Below are positions 44,836-55,407 of a stretch of 64,000 nucleotides of DNA, piece after piece. The stretch spans positions 372,001-436,000 of the forward strand of contig NZ_CP096019.1 of NCBI RefSeq assembly GCF_023115355.1, written 5' to 3'. The translations under genes and the position numbers were made by a program. The notes beneath the pieces are model-generated. The model had not been told where the DNA came from, did not search any database, and worked only from the letters and a program-made list of their open reading frames with translations. The stretch is from Halocatena salina (lineage in GTDB: Archaea > Halobacteriota > Halobacteria > Halobacteriales > Haloarculaceae). How positions within the stretch are numbered: the stretch's first letter is position 1; every line of letters starts with the position of its first letter.

Positions 44836-44850
44836 TTTGATCATCCATCC

Positions 44851-45339
44851 ATGAGTTCCGAAGACACACAAGCGGACGAGGAGGATATTCGCTACTTCGT
44901 CCGCATCGGACAAACTGATCTCGACGGAACGAAATCCGCCGAGCGGGCGTTGAGCGAAATGAACGGTGTCGGGCGACGAACGGCGCGGATCATCTGTCAG
45001 AAGGTCGGTATCGACCGTACCGCGACGTTCGGACAGCTTGACGACTCGGAGATCGACGCCGTCATCGATCAGGTCGATGCGTACGCAGATACCGTCCCGG
45101 AGTGGCTCACGAACCATCGACGGAGCTACTTCACGGGAGAAACCACCCACGAGACCGGCAACGATCTCGAAATGACCGTTCGACAGGACGTTAACCGTAT
45201 GAAAATGATCGACTCCTACAAGGGCACCAGACACAAGCGTGGCCAGAAGGTTCGCGGACAGCGCACCAAGTCTACGGGCCGTACGGAGGGGACGATCGGT
45301 GTCAACGTCGAAGCGATCAAAGAGGAGGAGGCTGAGTAA
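44851..45339 (+). CDS. rps13: 30S ribosomal protein S13
   Basis: A 162-residue S13 with a short acidic haloarchaeal head. [39 protein letters not shown] and the basic C-terminal [20 protein letters not shown] are family landmarks; the last segment enters the 30S head to contact tRNA. It is the first protein gene of the rps13-rps4-rps11-rpoD operon. Its stop overlaps the rps4 start in TAATG. Confidence 0.97.
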   Translation: MSSEDTQADEEDIRYFVRIGQTDLDGTKSAERALSEMNGVGRRTARIICQKVGIDRTATFGQLDDSEIDAVIDQVDAYADTVPEWLTNHRRSYFTGETTHETGNDLEMTVRQDVNRMKMIDSYKGTRHKRGQKVRGQRTKSTGRTEGTIGVNVEAIKEEEAE

Positions 45340-45866
45340 TGACACTCGGGAAAAACACGAAGTTCTACGAAACGCCGAACCATCCCTACCAAGGCGAGCG
45401 GATCGCCGAGGAAAGCGGGCTGATCGGCCAGTATGGGTTGAAGAACAAAGAAGAGCTGTGGCGCACCCAGTCGGAGCTTCGGTCGTTCCGTCGGGAAGCC
45501 CGATCACTGCTCGGACGCGAGCAAGGCGCTTCCGAGGCGATCGCCGAAGAGGCGACGGAATTTCTAGACCGGCTCCGACGGGTCGGTGTTCTCGGACGTG
45601 AAGACGGCGCCGACGACGTGTTGGGTCTCGAAGTGACCGACCTGCTCGAACGACGGCTCCAGACGATCGTCTACCGGAAGGGTCTCGGGAACACACCGAA
45701 GCAGGCGCGCCAGTTCATCACCCATGGACACATCACGATCGATGGCCACCGGGTGACGACCCCCTCATACACTGTAAACACCGATGAGGAAGGGAGCATC
45801 GCGTACGATGAAACCAGCCCGATTGCTGATGAGCTACACCCAGCACGGGCGGAGGGACAGGAATAA
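45339..45866 (+). CDS. rps4: 30S ribosomal protein S4
   Basis: A 175-residue archaeal S4: [20 protein letters not shown] at the start, then [20 protein letters not shown] and an S4 RNA-binding domain ([37 protein letters not shown]). S4 starts 30S assembly by binding the 5' domain of 16S rRNA. The ATG overlaps the rps13 stop by one base, and rps11 follows after one base. Confidence 0.97.
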   Translation: MTLGKNTKFYETPNHPYQGERIAEESGLIGQYGLKNKEELWRTQSELRSFRREARSLLGREQGASEAIAEEATEFLDRLRRVGVLGREDGADDVLGLEVTDLLERRLQTIVYRKGLGNTPKQARQFITHGHITIDGHRVTTPSYTVNTDEEGSIAYDETSPIADELHPARAEGQE

Positions 45867-45867
45867 C

Positions 45868-46257
45868 ATGAGTTCAGGATCAGACGAACGTTGGGGCATC
45901 GCTCACATTCACGCATCGTTCAACAACACGATCATCACCATCACGGATGAGACGGGCGCGGAGACGCTTGCGAAATCCAGCGGTGGGTCAGTCGTGAAAC
46001 AGAACCGAGACGAGGCATCACCCTACGCCGCAATGCAGATGGCGGAAGTCGTCGCCGAGGATATCATGGCTCAGGGGCTCGAAGGCGTACACGTTCGGGT
46101 CCGTGGGCCGGGGGGCAATCTCCAAAAGAACGCTGGACCGGGCGCACAAGCTGCGATCCGTGCGCTCGCCCGCGCTGGCTTGGAAATCGGGCGCATCGAG
46201 GACGTTACACCGATCCCACACGATGGGACGCGACCACCGAAAAACAGCGGGTTCTGA
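45868..46257 (+). CDS. rps11: 30S ribosomal protein S11
   Basis: A 129-residue S11: [40 protein letters not shown] and [20 protein letters not shown] are typical, ending [16 protein letters not shown]. It binds the 30S platform around the 3' major/central domains. ATG 45868 is chosen because it follows the rps4 stop by one base; the frame is open upstream within rps4 but that part is not S11-like. Confidence 0.97.
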   Translation: MSSGSDERWGIAHIHASFNNTIITITDETGAETLAKSSGGSVVKQNRDEASPYAAMQMAEVVAEDIMAQGLEGVHVRVRGPGGNLQKNAGPGAQAAIRALARAGLEIGRIEDVTPIPHDGTRPPKNSGF

Positions 46258-46258
46258 A

Positions 46259-47071
46259 ATGACAGGAGATTTCGAGGTGCAGTTTATCGACCGCGGCGAG
46301 CGCACAGCGCGCTTTGTCGTCCGAGGGGTGACGCCCGCGTTCGCAAACGGTCTTCGACGGGCGATCATCGCGGACGTGCCGACACTCTCGATCGACTCGG
46401 TCCGGATCATCGAGAACTCCTCGGTGATGTTCGACGAGCAGATCGCTCTTCGGTTGGGGCTAGTCCCGCTCACCACGCCACCGGACGAGTTCGAGGAGGG
46501 CGACAGCGTTACGCTCGCGCTCGACGTCGAGGGGCCGGAGACGGCCTACTCCGGTGATCTCGTCTCGAATCACGAACTCGTCGAACCCGCCGACAAGAAC
46601 ATTCCGATCATCGAATTGAAATATCCGGAAACGGCGGACTCCCCACAGCGTTTGGAACTCGAAGCCGACGCCGTGATGGGACGTGGACGTGACCACGCTA
46701 AAAATCAGGGCGGGATTGCCGTCGGTTACCGGCATCTCCAGACCGTCGACATCGTCGGTGACCGTGACGCATTCGACGACGGCACCGAGGATTCCATTCT
46801 TCGTGGCGTCATCGAGGAACAAGCGGCCGAAGAGGCCGTTGGTTCTGACGGTGAGACCCCCGAAAACGGTGAGCTCGTCCCAACCGAAACGTTCGACAAC
46901 GACCTCTCACAGCGGTACCCTGATAAGGAGGTCGAGGTACACGACGTACCGGAAGCGTTCGTGTTCCACGTCGAGAGCGACGGCTCGATGAGCATCGACG
47001 AGCTGGTGCTCACGGCCACTGACACGCTTTTCGACCGAGCAGACGAACTCGAACAAGCAGTTTCACTGTAA
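46259..47071 (+). CDS. rpoD: DNA-directed RNA polymerase subunit D
   Basis: A 270-residue archaeal RpoD (Rpb3/alpha-like): [40 protein letters not shown] (the dimerisation helix region) and [18 protein letters not shown]. It pairs with subunit L to seed assembly of the polymerase. The cluster-binding Cys seen in some archaeal D subunits is absent here. An acidic insert near residues 185-205 is a halophilic addition. The start follows rps11 by one base. Confidence 0.96.
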   Translation: MTGDFEVQFIDRGERTARFVVRGVTPAFANGLRRAIIADVPTLSIDSVRIIENSSVMFDEQIALRLGLVPLTTPPDEFEEGDSVTLALDVEGPETAYSGDLVSNHELVEPADKNIPIIELKYPETADSPQRLELEADAVMGRGRDHAKNQGGIAVGYRHLQTVDIVGDRDAFDDGTEDSILRGVIEEQAAEEAVGSDGETPENGELVPTETFDNDLSQRYPDKEVEVHDVPEAFVFHVESDGSMSIDELVLTATDTLFDRADELEQAVSL

Positions 47072-47216
47072 CACATGCATCCCACATCCACATCGGCCGC
47101 GCTTTCACTCTCGGCGCACACGACCGCTCGGACAGTGAGTACGTGGTGTCTGCGATCGGGAGAGGGCAGGCGTACCGAAAGTGGTATGTGGGGGGCAGAA
47201 ACTACACACACATTGA

Positions 47217-47301
47217 GCAGGGATAGCCAAGTCAGGCCAACGGCGCAGCGTTCAGGGCGCTGTCCTGTAGAGGTCCGCAGGTTCAAATCCTGCTCCCTGC
47301 A
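47217..47301 (+). tRNA. tRNA-Leu (anticodon CAG)
   Basis: Acceptor GCAGGGA pairs with TCCCTGC (47294-47300), with A as discriminator. The D arm GCC/GGC, the anticodon arm CAGCG-TTCAGGG-CGCTG with anticodon CAG, a class II variable arm and the T arm GCAGG-TTCAAAT-CCTGC are all complete. No intron and no encoded CCA. It sits between rpoD and rpl18e, 12 bases before the latter. Confidence 0.95.
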
Positions 47302-47313
47302 TTTCTCAGAATC

Positions 47314-47661
47314 ATGAATAAGACGAATCCGAGACTCACGAGTCTCATCGCCGACTGTAAACGGGCAGCCAGAGGCGGTGGCTCCGTGTGGGGTGATGTC
47401 GCCGAACGGTTGGAAAAACCCCGCCGGACCCACGCCGAAGTCAATCTCGGACGTATCGAGCGATACGCCAAAGAGGACGAGACGGTACTCATTCCCGGAA
47501 AAGTGCTCGGTAGTGGCGTGCTCCAGAAGGAAGTTACCGTCGCTGCCGTTGATTTCTCCGGGACTGCGAAAACGAAAATTAGCCAAGTCGGTGAAGCGAT
47601 CGATCTCGAACAGGCACTCGAACGCAATCCAGACGGCACCGGTGTCCGGGTGATTCGATGA
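47314..47661 (+). CDS. rpl18e: 50S ribosomal protein L18e
   Basis: A 115-residue L18e with [20 protein letters not shown] near the start and [20 protein letters not shown] in the middle, the L15/L18e RNA-binding core. It is an archaeal/eukaryal large-subunit protein. It follows tRNA-Leu by 12 bases and overlaps the rpl13 start by four bases (ATGA), so it belongs to the same operon. Confidence 0.96.
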   Translation: MNKTNPRLTSLIADCKRAARGGGSVWGDVAERLEKPRRTHAEVNLGRIERYAKEDETVLIPGKVLGSGVLQKEVTVAAVDFSGTAKTKISQVGEAIDLEQALERNPDGTGVRVIR

Positions 47662-48098
47662 GTGTCACCGAATTCGACGCTGACGTGGTCATCGACGCCC
47701 GCGATTGCATCCTCGGACGGGTTGCAAGCACCGTCGCGGATCGCGCGCTTGAAGGAGAGCGCATCGCCGTCGTCAACACCGAGCGGGCAGTGATCACTGG
47801 CAACGACGAGGACATCATGTCGGTGTACGAAAAGCGACTGAACATCGGTTCCGATCGCGGACCGTACTACCCCAAACGGCCCGATCGGATCTTCAAACGC
47901 TCGGTTCGCGGGATGTTGCCGTACAAACGCCAACGCGGACGTCAGGCGTTCGAAAACGTCCGGTGTTACGTCGGCGATCCCTACGAGGATGTGGATTCGG
48001 AGGTGCTCGAAGACACCTCTCTCGATCGATTATCGAACATCAAATTCATTCAGCTGAGTGATATCAGCGAGCAGTTGGGGGCTAACGTCACATGGTAA
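47658..48098 (+). CDS. rpl13: 50S ribosomal protein L13
   Basis: A 146-residue archaeal L13: [40 protein letters not shown] and [20 protein letters not shown] are family landmarks. L13 is an early assembly protein of the 50S subunit. It overlaps rpl18e by four bases and rps9 by seven, which implies tight translational coupling. Confidence 0.96.
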   Translation: MSVTEFDADVVIDARDCILGRVASTVADRALEGERIAVVNTERAVITGNDEDIMSVYEKRLNIGSDRGPYYPKRPDRIFKRSVRGMLPYKRQRGRQAFENVRCYVGDPYEDVDSEVLEDTSLDRLSNIKFIQLSDISEQLGANVTW

Positions 48099-48490
48099 CT
48101 AACACGAGTGGGAAGAAAAAGACGGCAATCGCCCGCGCCACGGTTGACGATGGCGAGGGGCGTGTTCGTATCAATGCACAACCGATCGAACTGGTCGAGC
48201 CAGAACAGTCCCGTCTGAAGATGCTCGAACCGTTCCGCATCGCTGGTTCGGAACTGCGCGAGAACGTCGACATCAACGTGGAGGTGTCCGGTGGTGGGGT
48301 CAGTGGACAGGCCGACGCCGTTCGGACGGCCATCGCACGCGGGCTGGTCGACCACACGAACGACGCAGAGCTGCGCGACGCCTTCATGAACTTCGACCGC
48401 TCGCTGCTGGTGAACGACGTCCGACAGTCGGAAGCCAAAAAGTGGGGCGGTCCCGGAGCGCGTGCTCGCTATCAAAAATCCTACCGCTGA
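48092..48490 (+). CDS. rps9: 30S ribosomal protein S9
   Basis: A 132-residue S9: [20 protein letters not shown] at the start, [20 protein letters not shown]-like core (here [20 protein letters not shown]) and the basic C-terminus [14 protein letters not shown], whose final Arg reaches the P-site tRNA. It overlaps rpl13 by seven bases (ATGGTAA) and is followed by rpoN after 11 bases. Confidence 0.96.
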   Translation: MVTNTSGKKKTAIARATVDDGEGRVRINAQPIELVEPEQSRLKMLEPFRIAGSELRENVDINVEVSGGGVSGQADAVRTAIARGLVDHTNDAELRDAFMNFDRSLLVNDVRQSEAKKWGGPGARARYQKSYR

Positions 48491-48501
48491 GGTGATCACG
48501 T

Positions 48502-48696
48502 ATGATGGTACCCGTTCGATGTTTCACGTGTGGTAAGGTCGTCGGCGAACACTGGGAGGAGTTCAAACAGCGGACCAACGAAAACGGCGAATCCGCCGAA
48601 TCCGTACTCGACGACCTCGGTATCGAACGACCGTGCTGTCGACGGATGCTCGTCTCGCATAAGGATCTCGTCGATATCGTCTCCCCCTACCAGTAA
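48502..48696 (+). CDS. rpoN: DNA-directed RNA polymerase subunit N
   Basis: A 64-residue Rpb10 homologue: [16 protein letters not shown] gives the CxxC pair and [16 protein letters not shown] the CC pair that bind zinc. It stabilises the D/L assembly platform of archaeal RNA polymerase. Two ATGs stand in tandem (48502 and 48505); the first gives 64 residues. rpoK starts two bases after its stop. Confidence 0.96.
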   Translation: MMVPVRCFTCGKVVGEHWEEFKQRTNENGESAESVLDDLGIERPCCRRMLVSHKDLVDIVSPYQ

Positions 48697-48698
48697 CT

Positions 48699-48902
48699 AT
48701 GTCGACACAACAACGACACAATCGGTATGAGAAGGCTCGCATCATCGGCGCGCGAGCGCTTCAAGTAACGTATGGTGCGCCCGTTCTCATCGAGTCCGAC
48801 CGGAAGGAACCGATCCTCGTCGCAGCCGAAGAGTACGACGCGGGGGTGCTCCCGTTCACCGTGAAACGAGAGACGGGCAGCCATACGGAGGAAGCACGAT
48901 GA
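48699..48902 (+). CDS. rpoK: DNA-directed RNA polymerase subunit K
   Basis: A 67-residue Rpb6 homologue: [20 protein letters not shown], then [20 protein letters not shown] and [11 protein letters not shown]. These are the conserved assembly and clamp contacts (R-Y-E[11 protein letters not shown]). The stop overlaps the enolase start by four bases. Confidence 0.96.
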   Translation: MSTQQRHNRYEKARIIGARALQVTYGAPVLIESDRKEPILVAAEEYDAGVLPFTVKRETGSHTEEAR

Positions 48903-50095
48903 CGCTTATCACCGAAGTTCGACTCAGGAAAGTGTTGGATTCTAGGGGGAATCCGACGGTCGAAGCGGACGTATCGACCGAGAGTGGCGGGTTCGGTCGT
49001 GCGAGTGCCCCAAGCGGGGCGAGCACGGGCGAGTACGAAGCGATCGAGCTCCCTGTCGACGAGGCGATCGCCAACACGCGGGAGTTGGCCGTTCCACGGC
49101 TCGAAGGGCAGGTGTACGCTGGCGATCAGCGCTCAGTCGATCAACTGCTCCACGAAGCCGATGGTACCGACGACTTCGGTGAGATCGGCGCGAACAGCGC
49201 AGTCGCCATCAGCATGGCGGCAGCGAAAGCGGGCGCTGACATGCTCGGAGCACCGCTGTACCAGCATCTCGGTGGAGCGTTCCGTGGAGCCACGTCTCCG
49301 ACGCCACTCGGCAACGTGATCGGTGGCGGCGAGCACGCATCCGGTGGAACCGACATTCAGGAGTTCCTTTCGGTCCCGGTCGGCGCACCGAGTGTTTCCG
49401 ACGCCGTTTTTGCCAACGCAGCTGTTCACGGCAAGGTACGAGAACTCCTTTCCGAACAGGGTGTTGCAGTCGAGAAAGGGGACGAAGGTGCGTGGGCACC
49501 TCCGATTGCTGACAGTGAGGCGTTCGAGATCATGGCCGAGGCGACGGCAGTCGTCGGCGACGAGATGGGCTTTACGATCGAAATCGGACTCGACGTTGCG
49601 GCATCCGAACTGTTCGATGGGGAGGAATACGAATACGAGGACCAAACCCGAACGGCCGACGAACAGATCGCATACGTCGCCGACCTCGTCGAGGAGTACG
49701 ATCTCGTCTACGTGGAAGATCCCCTCGATGAAAACGATTATGCGGGATTCGCCGAACTCACTTCACGGGTCGGCGATCGAACGCTCATCTGTGGCGACGA
49801 CCTGTTCGTAACGAACACCGATCGGCTCGAAGACGGCATCGAGCACGGAGCCGCAAACAGTATTTTGGTGAAGCCAAACCAGATCGGAACGCTGAGCGAC
49901 GCGTTCGACGCCGTCGAGTTGGCCGTCGAAAACGGCTACGCGCCGGTCATCTCACACCGAAGCGGCGAGACCGAAGACACCACCATCGCACACCTCGCAG
50001 TGGCGACCGCAGCACCGTACATCAAAACGGGCGCGGTCGGCGGCGAGCGAACGGCGAAATTGAACGAACTCATCCGAATCGAGACGAACGTATGA
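48899..50095 (+). CDS. eno: Enolase
   Basis: A 398-residue enolase: [31 protein letters not shown]-like loop, [16 protein letters not shown] and [15 protein letters not shown] (metal ligands), [17 protein letters not shown] with the catalytic Lys, and [18 protein letters not shown]. It interconverts 2-phosphoglycerate and phosphoenolpyruvate in glycolysis and gluconeogenesis. Placement between rpoK and rps2 is the conserved archaeal arrangement. It overlaps both neighbours by four bases. Confidence 0.97.
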   Translation: MTLITEVRLRKVLDSRGNPTVEADVSTESGGFGRASAPSGASTGEYEAIELPVDEAIANTRELAVPRLEGQVYAGDQRSVDQLLHEADGTDDFGEIGANSAVAISMAAAKAGADMLGAPLYQHLGGAFRGATSPTPLGNVIGGGEHASGGTDIQEFLSVPVGAPSVSDAVFANAAVHGKVRELLSEQGVAVEKGDEGAWAPPIADSEAFEIMAEATAVVGDEMGFTIEIGLDVAASELFDGEEYEYEDQTRTADEQIAYVADLVEEYDLVYVEDPLDENDYAGFAELTSRVGDRTLICGDDLFVTNTDRLEDGIEHGAANSILVKPNQIGTLSDAFDAVELAVENGYAPVISHRSGETEDTTIAHLAVATAAPYIKTGAVGGERTAKLNELIRIETNV

Positions 50096-50859
50096 GCAAC
50101 AACGAAGAAGGACTAGAGGAGCCAGACGACGATGTCGAGGCTTCCCAAACCGACACGGACGACATGACAACGAAAGTAGAGAGCGAAACCGAATCAGCAC
50201 CCGAGGAAACGCCCGAACAGGACGACCCGGCCGAGGAGAACGAACCGGTGCTCGACGAAAACGTGATGCCGGACGAGGAGGCGGATCTCCTCATCCCAGT
50301 CGAGGAATACTTGGCTGCCGGTGTTCACATCGGAACCCAACAAAAGACGGAGTCGATGGAGCGGTTCATTCACCGCGTTCGAACTGATGGGCTGTACGTG
50401 CTCGATGTGAGTCAAACCGACTCACGTATCCGGACGGCAGCACAGTTCATCGCGAACTACCAACCCGACCAGATCCTCGTCGCGTCATCGCGTCAATACG
50501 GTCGGTTCCCGGCCGAGAAGTTCGCGACGGCAGTCGGTGCGCGCGCTCGGACGGGTCGGTTCATCCCGGGAACGCTCACGAATCCCGAATACGAAGGCTA
50601 CATCGAACCGGACGTGATCGTCGTCACGGACCCAATCGGCGACGCACAGGCCGTCAAAGAGGCTATCACGGTCGGAATACCCGTTGTGGCGATGTGTGAC
50701 TCGAATAACACGACCGGAAACGTCGATCTCGTCGTTCCGACGAACAACAAAGGTCGGCGCGCGTTGTCGGTCGTTTACTGGCTGCTCGCTAACGAAGTGA
50801 TCGACAACCGTGGCGGCGAACCCACGTACGCGCTCGAGGATTTCGAAGAGGGAATGTGA
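50092..50859 (+). CDS. rps2: 30S ribosomal protein S2 with acidic N-terminal extension
   Basis: A 255-residue S2. The first ~60 residues are an acidic, disordered extension; the S2 domain follows: [60 protein letters not shown] and [21 protein letters not shown]2 joins the 30S late and bridges head and body. The extension is a haloarchaeal trait and could be missing in the mature protein. The gene ends the overlapping part of the operon. Confidence 0.96.
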   Translation: MSNNEEGLEEPDDDVEASQTDTDDMTTKVESETESAPEETPEQDDPAEENEPVLDENVMPDEEADLLIPVEEYLAAGVHIGTQQKTESMERFIHRVRTDGLYVLDVSQTDSRIRTAAQFIANYQPDQILVASSRQYGRFPAEKFATAVGARARTGRFIPGTLTNPEYEGYIEPDVIVVTDPIGDAQAVKEAITVGIPVVAMCDSNNTTGNVDLVVPTNNKGRRALSVVYWLLANEVIDNRGGEPTYALEDFEEGM

Positions 50860-50884
50860 GCGAGCCGGTAGAGGAAGTTCTATT

Positions 50885-51568
50885 CTACGCGATCTCGAGT
50901 TCTTCTAGGAGTGTTTGAGCGGCTGCTGTCGAGGATTCCGGCCCGCGTGCGGTGATGAGATCTCCATCGACAGTGACGCTCGTGTCGGCGTCGAGTTCAG
51001 CGTCCCAGTTGGCTCCGACAGCAGTGACTTCGTCTTCGACCCAATAAGGGATCTTCCGGCCATCGGGTAGCCGGTCGTGGTCGTCGACGATGCCCTCCTC
51101 CCACGCGTCTGGAAAGCCGGTCACGTCCCGTCCCTCAGCGAGCGGTTCACCGGTTTCCGTTCGGGCAAACGCGAAGATCCCGACTGCGTGACAGATAACG
51201 AGTGCGACGCCTGTCTCACCCGCCACAGCGGTGGCAAGTGCTCGGCGGGCGTGGCGGTCGTGGTTGATATCCCACACCGTTCCGTGGCCGCCAGGAAACA
51301 CCACGGCGTCGTAGGCATCGGCGTCGACTTCGGCAAGCGGGATCGGATCGTTCAACCGTTCGTCGGTCTCGTGAACGGAACGGATGTGATCTGCGGTCTC
51401 GGCTCCGACTTCCTCAGGATCGACCGACCGTTCGTCGATGACTGGCGGAGATCCTGATGGTGTCGACACTGTGACGTCGACACCCGCCTCCGAGAGCGCC
51501 GTCAACGGCTCGATACACTCTTCGCCCCAGTAGCCCTCTTCGCTGACGATGAACAGTGCTGATGGCAT
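50885..51568 (-). CDS. DJ-1/PfpI-family protein (type 1 glutamine amidotransferase-like)
   Basis: A 227-residue protein: SALFIVSEEGYWGEECIEPL at the start, DAVVFPGGHGTVWDINHDRH, and VALVICHAVGIFAFARTETG, in which the nucleophile elbow is C-H. This matches the Hsp31/PfpI class of chaperones, glyoxalases and deglycases. ATG 51568 is chosen from the family start; the frame extends 15 codons further. It runs opposite to, and separates, rps2 and mvk. Confidence 0.85.
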   Translation of the reverse strand: MPSALFIVSEEGYWGEECIEPLTALSEAGVDVTVSTPSGSPPVIDERSVDPEEVGAETADHIRSVHETDERLNDPIPLAEVDADAYDAVVFPGGHGTVWDINHDRHARRALATAVAGETGVALVICHAVGIFAFARTETGEPLAEGRDVTGFPDAWEEGIVDDHDRLPDGRKIPYWVEDEVTAVGANWDAELDADTSVTVDGDLITARGPESSTAAAQTLLEELEIA

Positions 51569-51703
51569 AATACGGATCGTCGTACGCCGAGTTCGAAGAA
51601 AAGTCGTGTGCAACCCCGGAGGATCTCTGCAATCAATGGACTATTGATCGTGTATCCGAGGAGCTTTCAGATGGTTTTAACTGTTCGCTCCGGAAGATGA
51701 GGT

Positions 51704-52693
51704 ATGACCGTTTCGAGCGCGCCGGGCAAGGTGTATCTTCTCGGCGAACACGCCGTCGTGTACGGTGAGCCAGCGGTGCTGTGTGCCATCGACCGACGAG
51801 CGACAGTTACCGCGACAGCACGGGACGACGATCGGATCCGAGTACAGGCCCGCGATTTGACGATCGATGGATTTTCCGTCGAGTATGGTGACGGCGTGGT
51901 GGATGAGTCCGCAAACATCGACGTTCCCCATCCGCTCATCGAGGCTGCCGTGGGCTACGTCGACGGAGCGATCGAGCAGGTCAGGGAGGTGGTCGACACC
52001 ACCGGATTCACGATCACTATCGAGAGCGACATTCCGCTGGGTGCCGGGCTGGGATCGTCGGCTGCGGTCGTGGTTGCGGCCATCGACGCCGCCACGCGGG
52101 AGATGGGCGTCGAACTCACTCCCGAAGAGATCGCACAGCGAGCCTACCGCGTGGAATACGACGTTCAGGACGGACAGGCCTCCCGCGCCGACACGTTCTG
52201 TTCTGCGATGGGGAAAGCGGTTCGCGTCGAAGGCGACGACTGTCGGCCGATCGAGGAGCCACCGGAACTTCCCTTTGTCGTCGGTTTCGACGGGAGTGCT
52301 GGAGACACTGGCACGCTTGTCGCTGGTGTACGAAATCTCAAAGAGGAGTACGAATTCGCCGCGGACACGGTGAGAACGATCGGTGACATCGTACGTACGG
52401 GCGAGCGAGCGATCACCACGGAAGACCAACGGGAGCTAGGTCGACTGATGAACTTCAACCACGGACTGTTGTCGGCGCTCGGGGTATCCTCCCGATCGCT
52501 GGATGCGATGGTGTGGGCGGCTCGCGACGCGGGTGCGTTCGGTGCGAAGCTGACGGGGGCAGGCGGAGGTGGCTGTATCGTTGCGCTCGATCCCACGCCG
52601 GATACGGCGACTGCACTCCAGTACACGCCCGGCTGTGAGGAAACCTTCCGTGCCGAACTAGACCACGACGGAGTCCGGGTGGAATCAGAGTGA
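51704..52693 (+). CDS. mvk: Mevalonate kinase
   Basis: A 329-residue GHMP kinase: SSAPGKVYLLGEHAVVYGEP is the mevalonate-kinase N-terminal motif, DIPLGAGLGSSAAVVVAAID the ATP loop, and KLTGAGGGGCIVAL motif 3. It phosphorylates mevalonate for isoprenoid lipid synthesis, the basis of archaeal membranes. The stop overlaps the isopentenyl phosphate kinase start by four bases, so both are one operon. Confidence 0.95.
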   Translation: MTVSSAPGKVYLLGEHAVVYGEPAVLCAIDRRATVTATARDDDRIRVQARDLTIDGFSVEYGDGVVDESANIDVPHPLIEAAVGYVDGAIEQVREVVDTTGFTITIESDIPLGAGLGSSAAVVVAAIDAATREMGVELTPEEIAQRAYRVEYDVQDGQASRADTFCSAMGKAVRVEGDDCRPIEEPPELPFVVGFDGSAGDTGTLVAGVRNLKEEYEFAADTVRTIGDIVRTGERAITTEDQRELGRLMNFNHGLLSALGVSSRSLDAMVWAARDAGAFGAKLTGAGGGGCIVALDPTPDTATALQYTPGCEETFRAELDHDGVRVESE

Positions 52694-53421
52694 CTGTCGT
52701 GTTGAAACTCGGTGGCAGCGTCATCACGGACAAGGATACACCCGAGACCGTCGATCGAGCGGCACTCGACGCAGCCAGTTCCACGATCGCCGCATACGGC
52801 GACACCGATCTCGTGATCGTTCACGGCGGCGGGAGTTTCGGCCACCACCACGCCGCCGCTCACGGCGTCAGTCGAACGGCTGGCACCCACGACGATACTG
52901 CCGTTCGAGACGTTCACCGAGCGATGAAGCGGCTCAACGAACAGGTTGTCGACGCGCTGGCCGCTGTGGATGTGCCTGCGATTCCAGTACATCCGCTCTC
53001 GGTCGCCCATCGATCGATGGAGGATGAGCTACGGCTCCCATCCCAACAGGTGCGAACGTTGCTTACTGAAGGGTTCGTTCCCGTGTTACATGGCGACGTG
53101 ATCGGCCACGAGGCGATGGGGGCAACCATCCTCAGTGGGGACGAGTTGGTCTGTGCGCTCGCTGAGGCGTTGTCAGCCGACCGAGTCGGGCTGTGTTCGG
53201 CGGTGCCCGGCGTGCTCGACGGTGAGGACGTGATCCCCGAGATCAACGACTTCGAGGACGTGGCCCACGTGCTCGGAGCGAGTGAATCGACCGACGTCAC
53301 CGGCGGGATGGCCGGAAAAGTGCGGGCGCTACTCGATCTCGAAACGCCCGCGTTCGTCTTCGACCGCGGTGGTCTCGAACCGTTCTTGATGGGAAGGCAG
53401 CCGGGAACACGGATCGGATAG
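52690..53421 (+). CDS. ipk: Isopentenyl phosphate kinase
   Basis: A 243-residue amino-acid-kinase-fold enzyme from GTG 52690: VVLKLGGSVITDKDTPETVD, VIVHGGGSFGHHHAAAHGVS (with the catalytic His) and GDVIGHEAMGATILSGDELV. It phosphorylates isopentenyl phosphate to the diphosphate in the archaeal/haloarchaeal modified mevalonate route. It is coupled to mvk by the GTGA overlap. The RNase J and prenyl synthase genes that follow in many haloarchaea are not next here. Confidence 0.93.
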   Translation: MTVVLKLGGSVITDKDTPETVDRAALDAASSTIAAYGDTDLVIVHGGGSFGHHHAAAHGVSRTAGTHDDTAVRDVHRAMKRLNEQVVDALAAVDVPAIPVHPLSVAHRSMEDELRLPSQQVRTLLTEGFVPVLHGDVIGHEAMGATILSGDELVCALAEALSADRVGLCSAVPGVLDGEDVIPEINDFEDVAHVLGASESTDVTGGMAGKVRALLDLETPAFVFDRGGLEPFLMGRQPGTRIG

Positions 53422-53581
53422 GCTGTTGAAAAAGCCCGTTCGTACCCACACATATTTACATTCCAATCACTAACAGAAAGGTAACACAGGCGAACGATGA
53501 CCTGCTGATCTCCTTGTTCGTTCGGTTAGCACACCGGTAGCTGTGCGTTCGTATCGCGTTCGATCATCAACACAGACATAC

Positions 53582-55339
53582 ATGTCACCACCAGATAGAA
53601 ACGGTATCGACGACCAGTATCAGTGGGATCTCACTCAAATCTTTACCACACCCACCGAATGGAACGACTGTCTCACCACGCTCCGGTCGGAGCTGTCGGC
53701 ACTCGACGCTGACCGCCCGACGACACCCCACGAGTGGATCGACCTGCTCGACCGGATCGCCGAGTGTCACCGCCGAAAGCAGCGCTTAGAACTGTACGCA
53801 ACGTTGTTCCGAAACGTGCACACCGACGATGGAGCGGCCGAGGATCGACTGCGACGGTTTCGGGACGTTGAATCGACGTTCGACTCGACGATGTCTCGTG
53901 TATACCCGACGCTCCGATCGGCCGATCCGGATCTCGATCTCGGTGAGTGTGCGTACTACTTCGAGAACCTCCGCGAACAAGCCGACCACGCCCGAGATCC
54001 CGTGGTCGAGGAGACGATCACAGCGTACGAGGAGACCCGAACGGCATCGACCCGGATTCTCCGCGCGGTAACGACCGAGGATTTCGATCCGCCCGAAGTA
54101 GAACGGCCCGACGGCACCGGGGTCGAGATCACGCCCGGCCGGTTTCGGACGGAACTCGCCCATTCCGACCGAGCGTATCGAAAGCGGGTGTACGACGCCT
54201 ATCATTCGGTGTTCGACAGCCACGTGGAAGCGATCACAACGGCGTACGCCGAAAAGCTGGCGGCTGCGAGCACGCTCGCGGACGCTCGTGGCTACGACTC
54301 GGTGCGCCAGCTACAATTTCGCCGCGCGTACTACCCGGAGACGGGGCTAGCACTCGCATTGCCGACCGATGTGCACGACACGATGCTTGCTGCGATCGAA
54401 GCGAACCTCGATCCGTGGCACCGCGCCCGACGGCTCCGGGCCGACCGGCTCGGTGTCGAGCAGCTTCGGCCGTGGGATCTCCGTGCACCGATCACCGACA
54501 CACCGGAGCCGACCGTCTCGTTCGAGACCGCAGCCGATCACATCGTTGCAGCACTCACACCGCTGGGCACCGACTATCAGCAGGCGACCAAGGCGTTTCT
54601 CGACGCCGACCGGATCGACGCGTATCCACACGAGAACAGACGAAACGACATCGGATACTGTCCGTCCTCTGCCGATGACGGCGCGTTCATCCTGATGAAC
54701 TATCAAGATGATGTTGAATCGATGTTCATCCTGTGCCACGAACTCGGACACGCCATTCACATCGAGCAGCTCCGGGAGGGCCCGCCGCGGTACGTCGGGA
54801 GTCCACGACCGGTATCGGAAATCCCGAGTACGCTCCACGAACTCCTGTTGATCGAGTACTGTCTCGACGCGGGTGGGGCGCTCGCCGATCACGCTCGAAA
54901 CAGGCTGCTCCGTTCGATCGGGTACCTGCTGTACGGCACCGCCATGTGGTCCGCATTCGTCCACCGTTTAGCGAGCGCCGTTGAGGAGAGCACGGCACTC
55001 ACCACCGACCGGATCTCCGAGACGTACGCCGACTGCCTCGAGACGTTCGAGCCGGAGGTCGACTGGCCCGAACGGGCGTCCCGGGCGTGGCTCGCCGGGA
55101 GCCTCACCAGACAGCCATACCACTCCTACCAGTATGTACTCGGCGTGGTCGGGGCACTCGCCGTTCGTGATCAACTCGACACCGGTACTCTCGATCCGGA
55201 GGCGTATCGGATGTTCCTCGAATCGACGGGCCGACATCCGTCCGTGGAACTGTTCGAACGGATCGGACTCGATATCCGACGGACGGTGCCGTACGAACGC
55301 GCTACCACCACGTTCGAAGAGTATCTCGATCGGTTGTAG
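53582..55339 (+). CDS. pepF: Oligoendopeptidase F-like M3 metallopeptidase
   Basis: A 585-residue M3 peptidase. The zinc site is LCHELGHAIHIEQL (HExxH), followed by TLHELLLIEYC, whose Glu is the third ligand. The first half is the helical M3 lid (YQWDLTQIFTTPTEWNDCLT). It cleaves short oligopeptides in the cytosol. ATG 53582 is chosen because the conserved part starts there; a GTG/ATG-led longer frame from 53543 adds 13 basic residues. It stands alone. Confidence 0.9.
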   Translation: MSPPDRNGIDDQYQWDLTQIFTTPTEWNDCLTTLRSELSALDADRPTTPHEWIDLLDRIAECHRRKQRLELYATLFRNVHTDDGAAEDRLRRFRDVESTFDSTMSRVYPTLRSADPDLDLGECAYYFENLREQADHARDPVVEETITAYEETRTASTRILRAVTTEDFDPPEVERPDGTGVEITPGRFRTELAHSDRAYRKRVYDAYHSVFDSHVEAITTAYAEKLAAASTLADARGYDSVRQLQFRRAYYPETGLALALPTDVHDTMLAAIEANLDPWHRARRLRADRLGVEQLRPWDLRAPITDTPEPTVSFETAADHIVAALTPLGTDYQQATKAFLDADRIDAYPHENRRNDIGYCPSSADDGAFILMNYQDDVESMFILCHELGHAIHIEQLREGPPRYVGSPRPVSEIPSTLHELLLIEYCLDAGGALADHARNRLLRSIGYLLYGTAMWSAFVHRLASAVEESTALTTDRISETYADCLETFEPEVDWPERASRAWLAGSLTRQPYHSYQYVLGVVGALAVRDQLDTGTLDPEAYRMFLESTGRHPSVELFERIGLDIRRTVPYERATTTFEEYLDRL

Positions 55340-55407
55340 CCGCCGTCACTCGGGCATCGGCGAGAGACCGCCCACGACTATTTATTCCATCACGCCATAC
55401 TGTTCGT

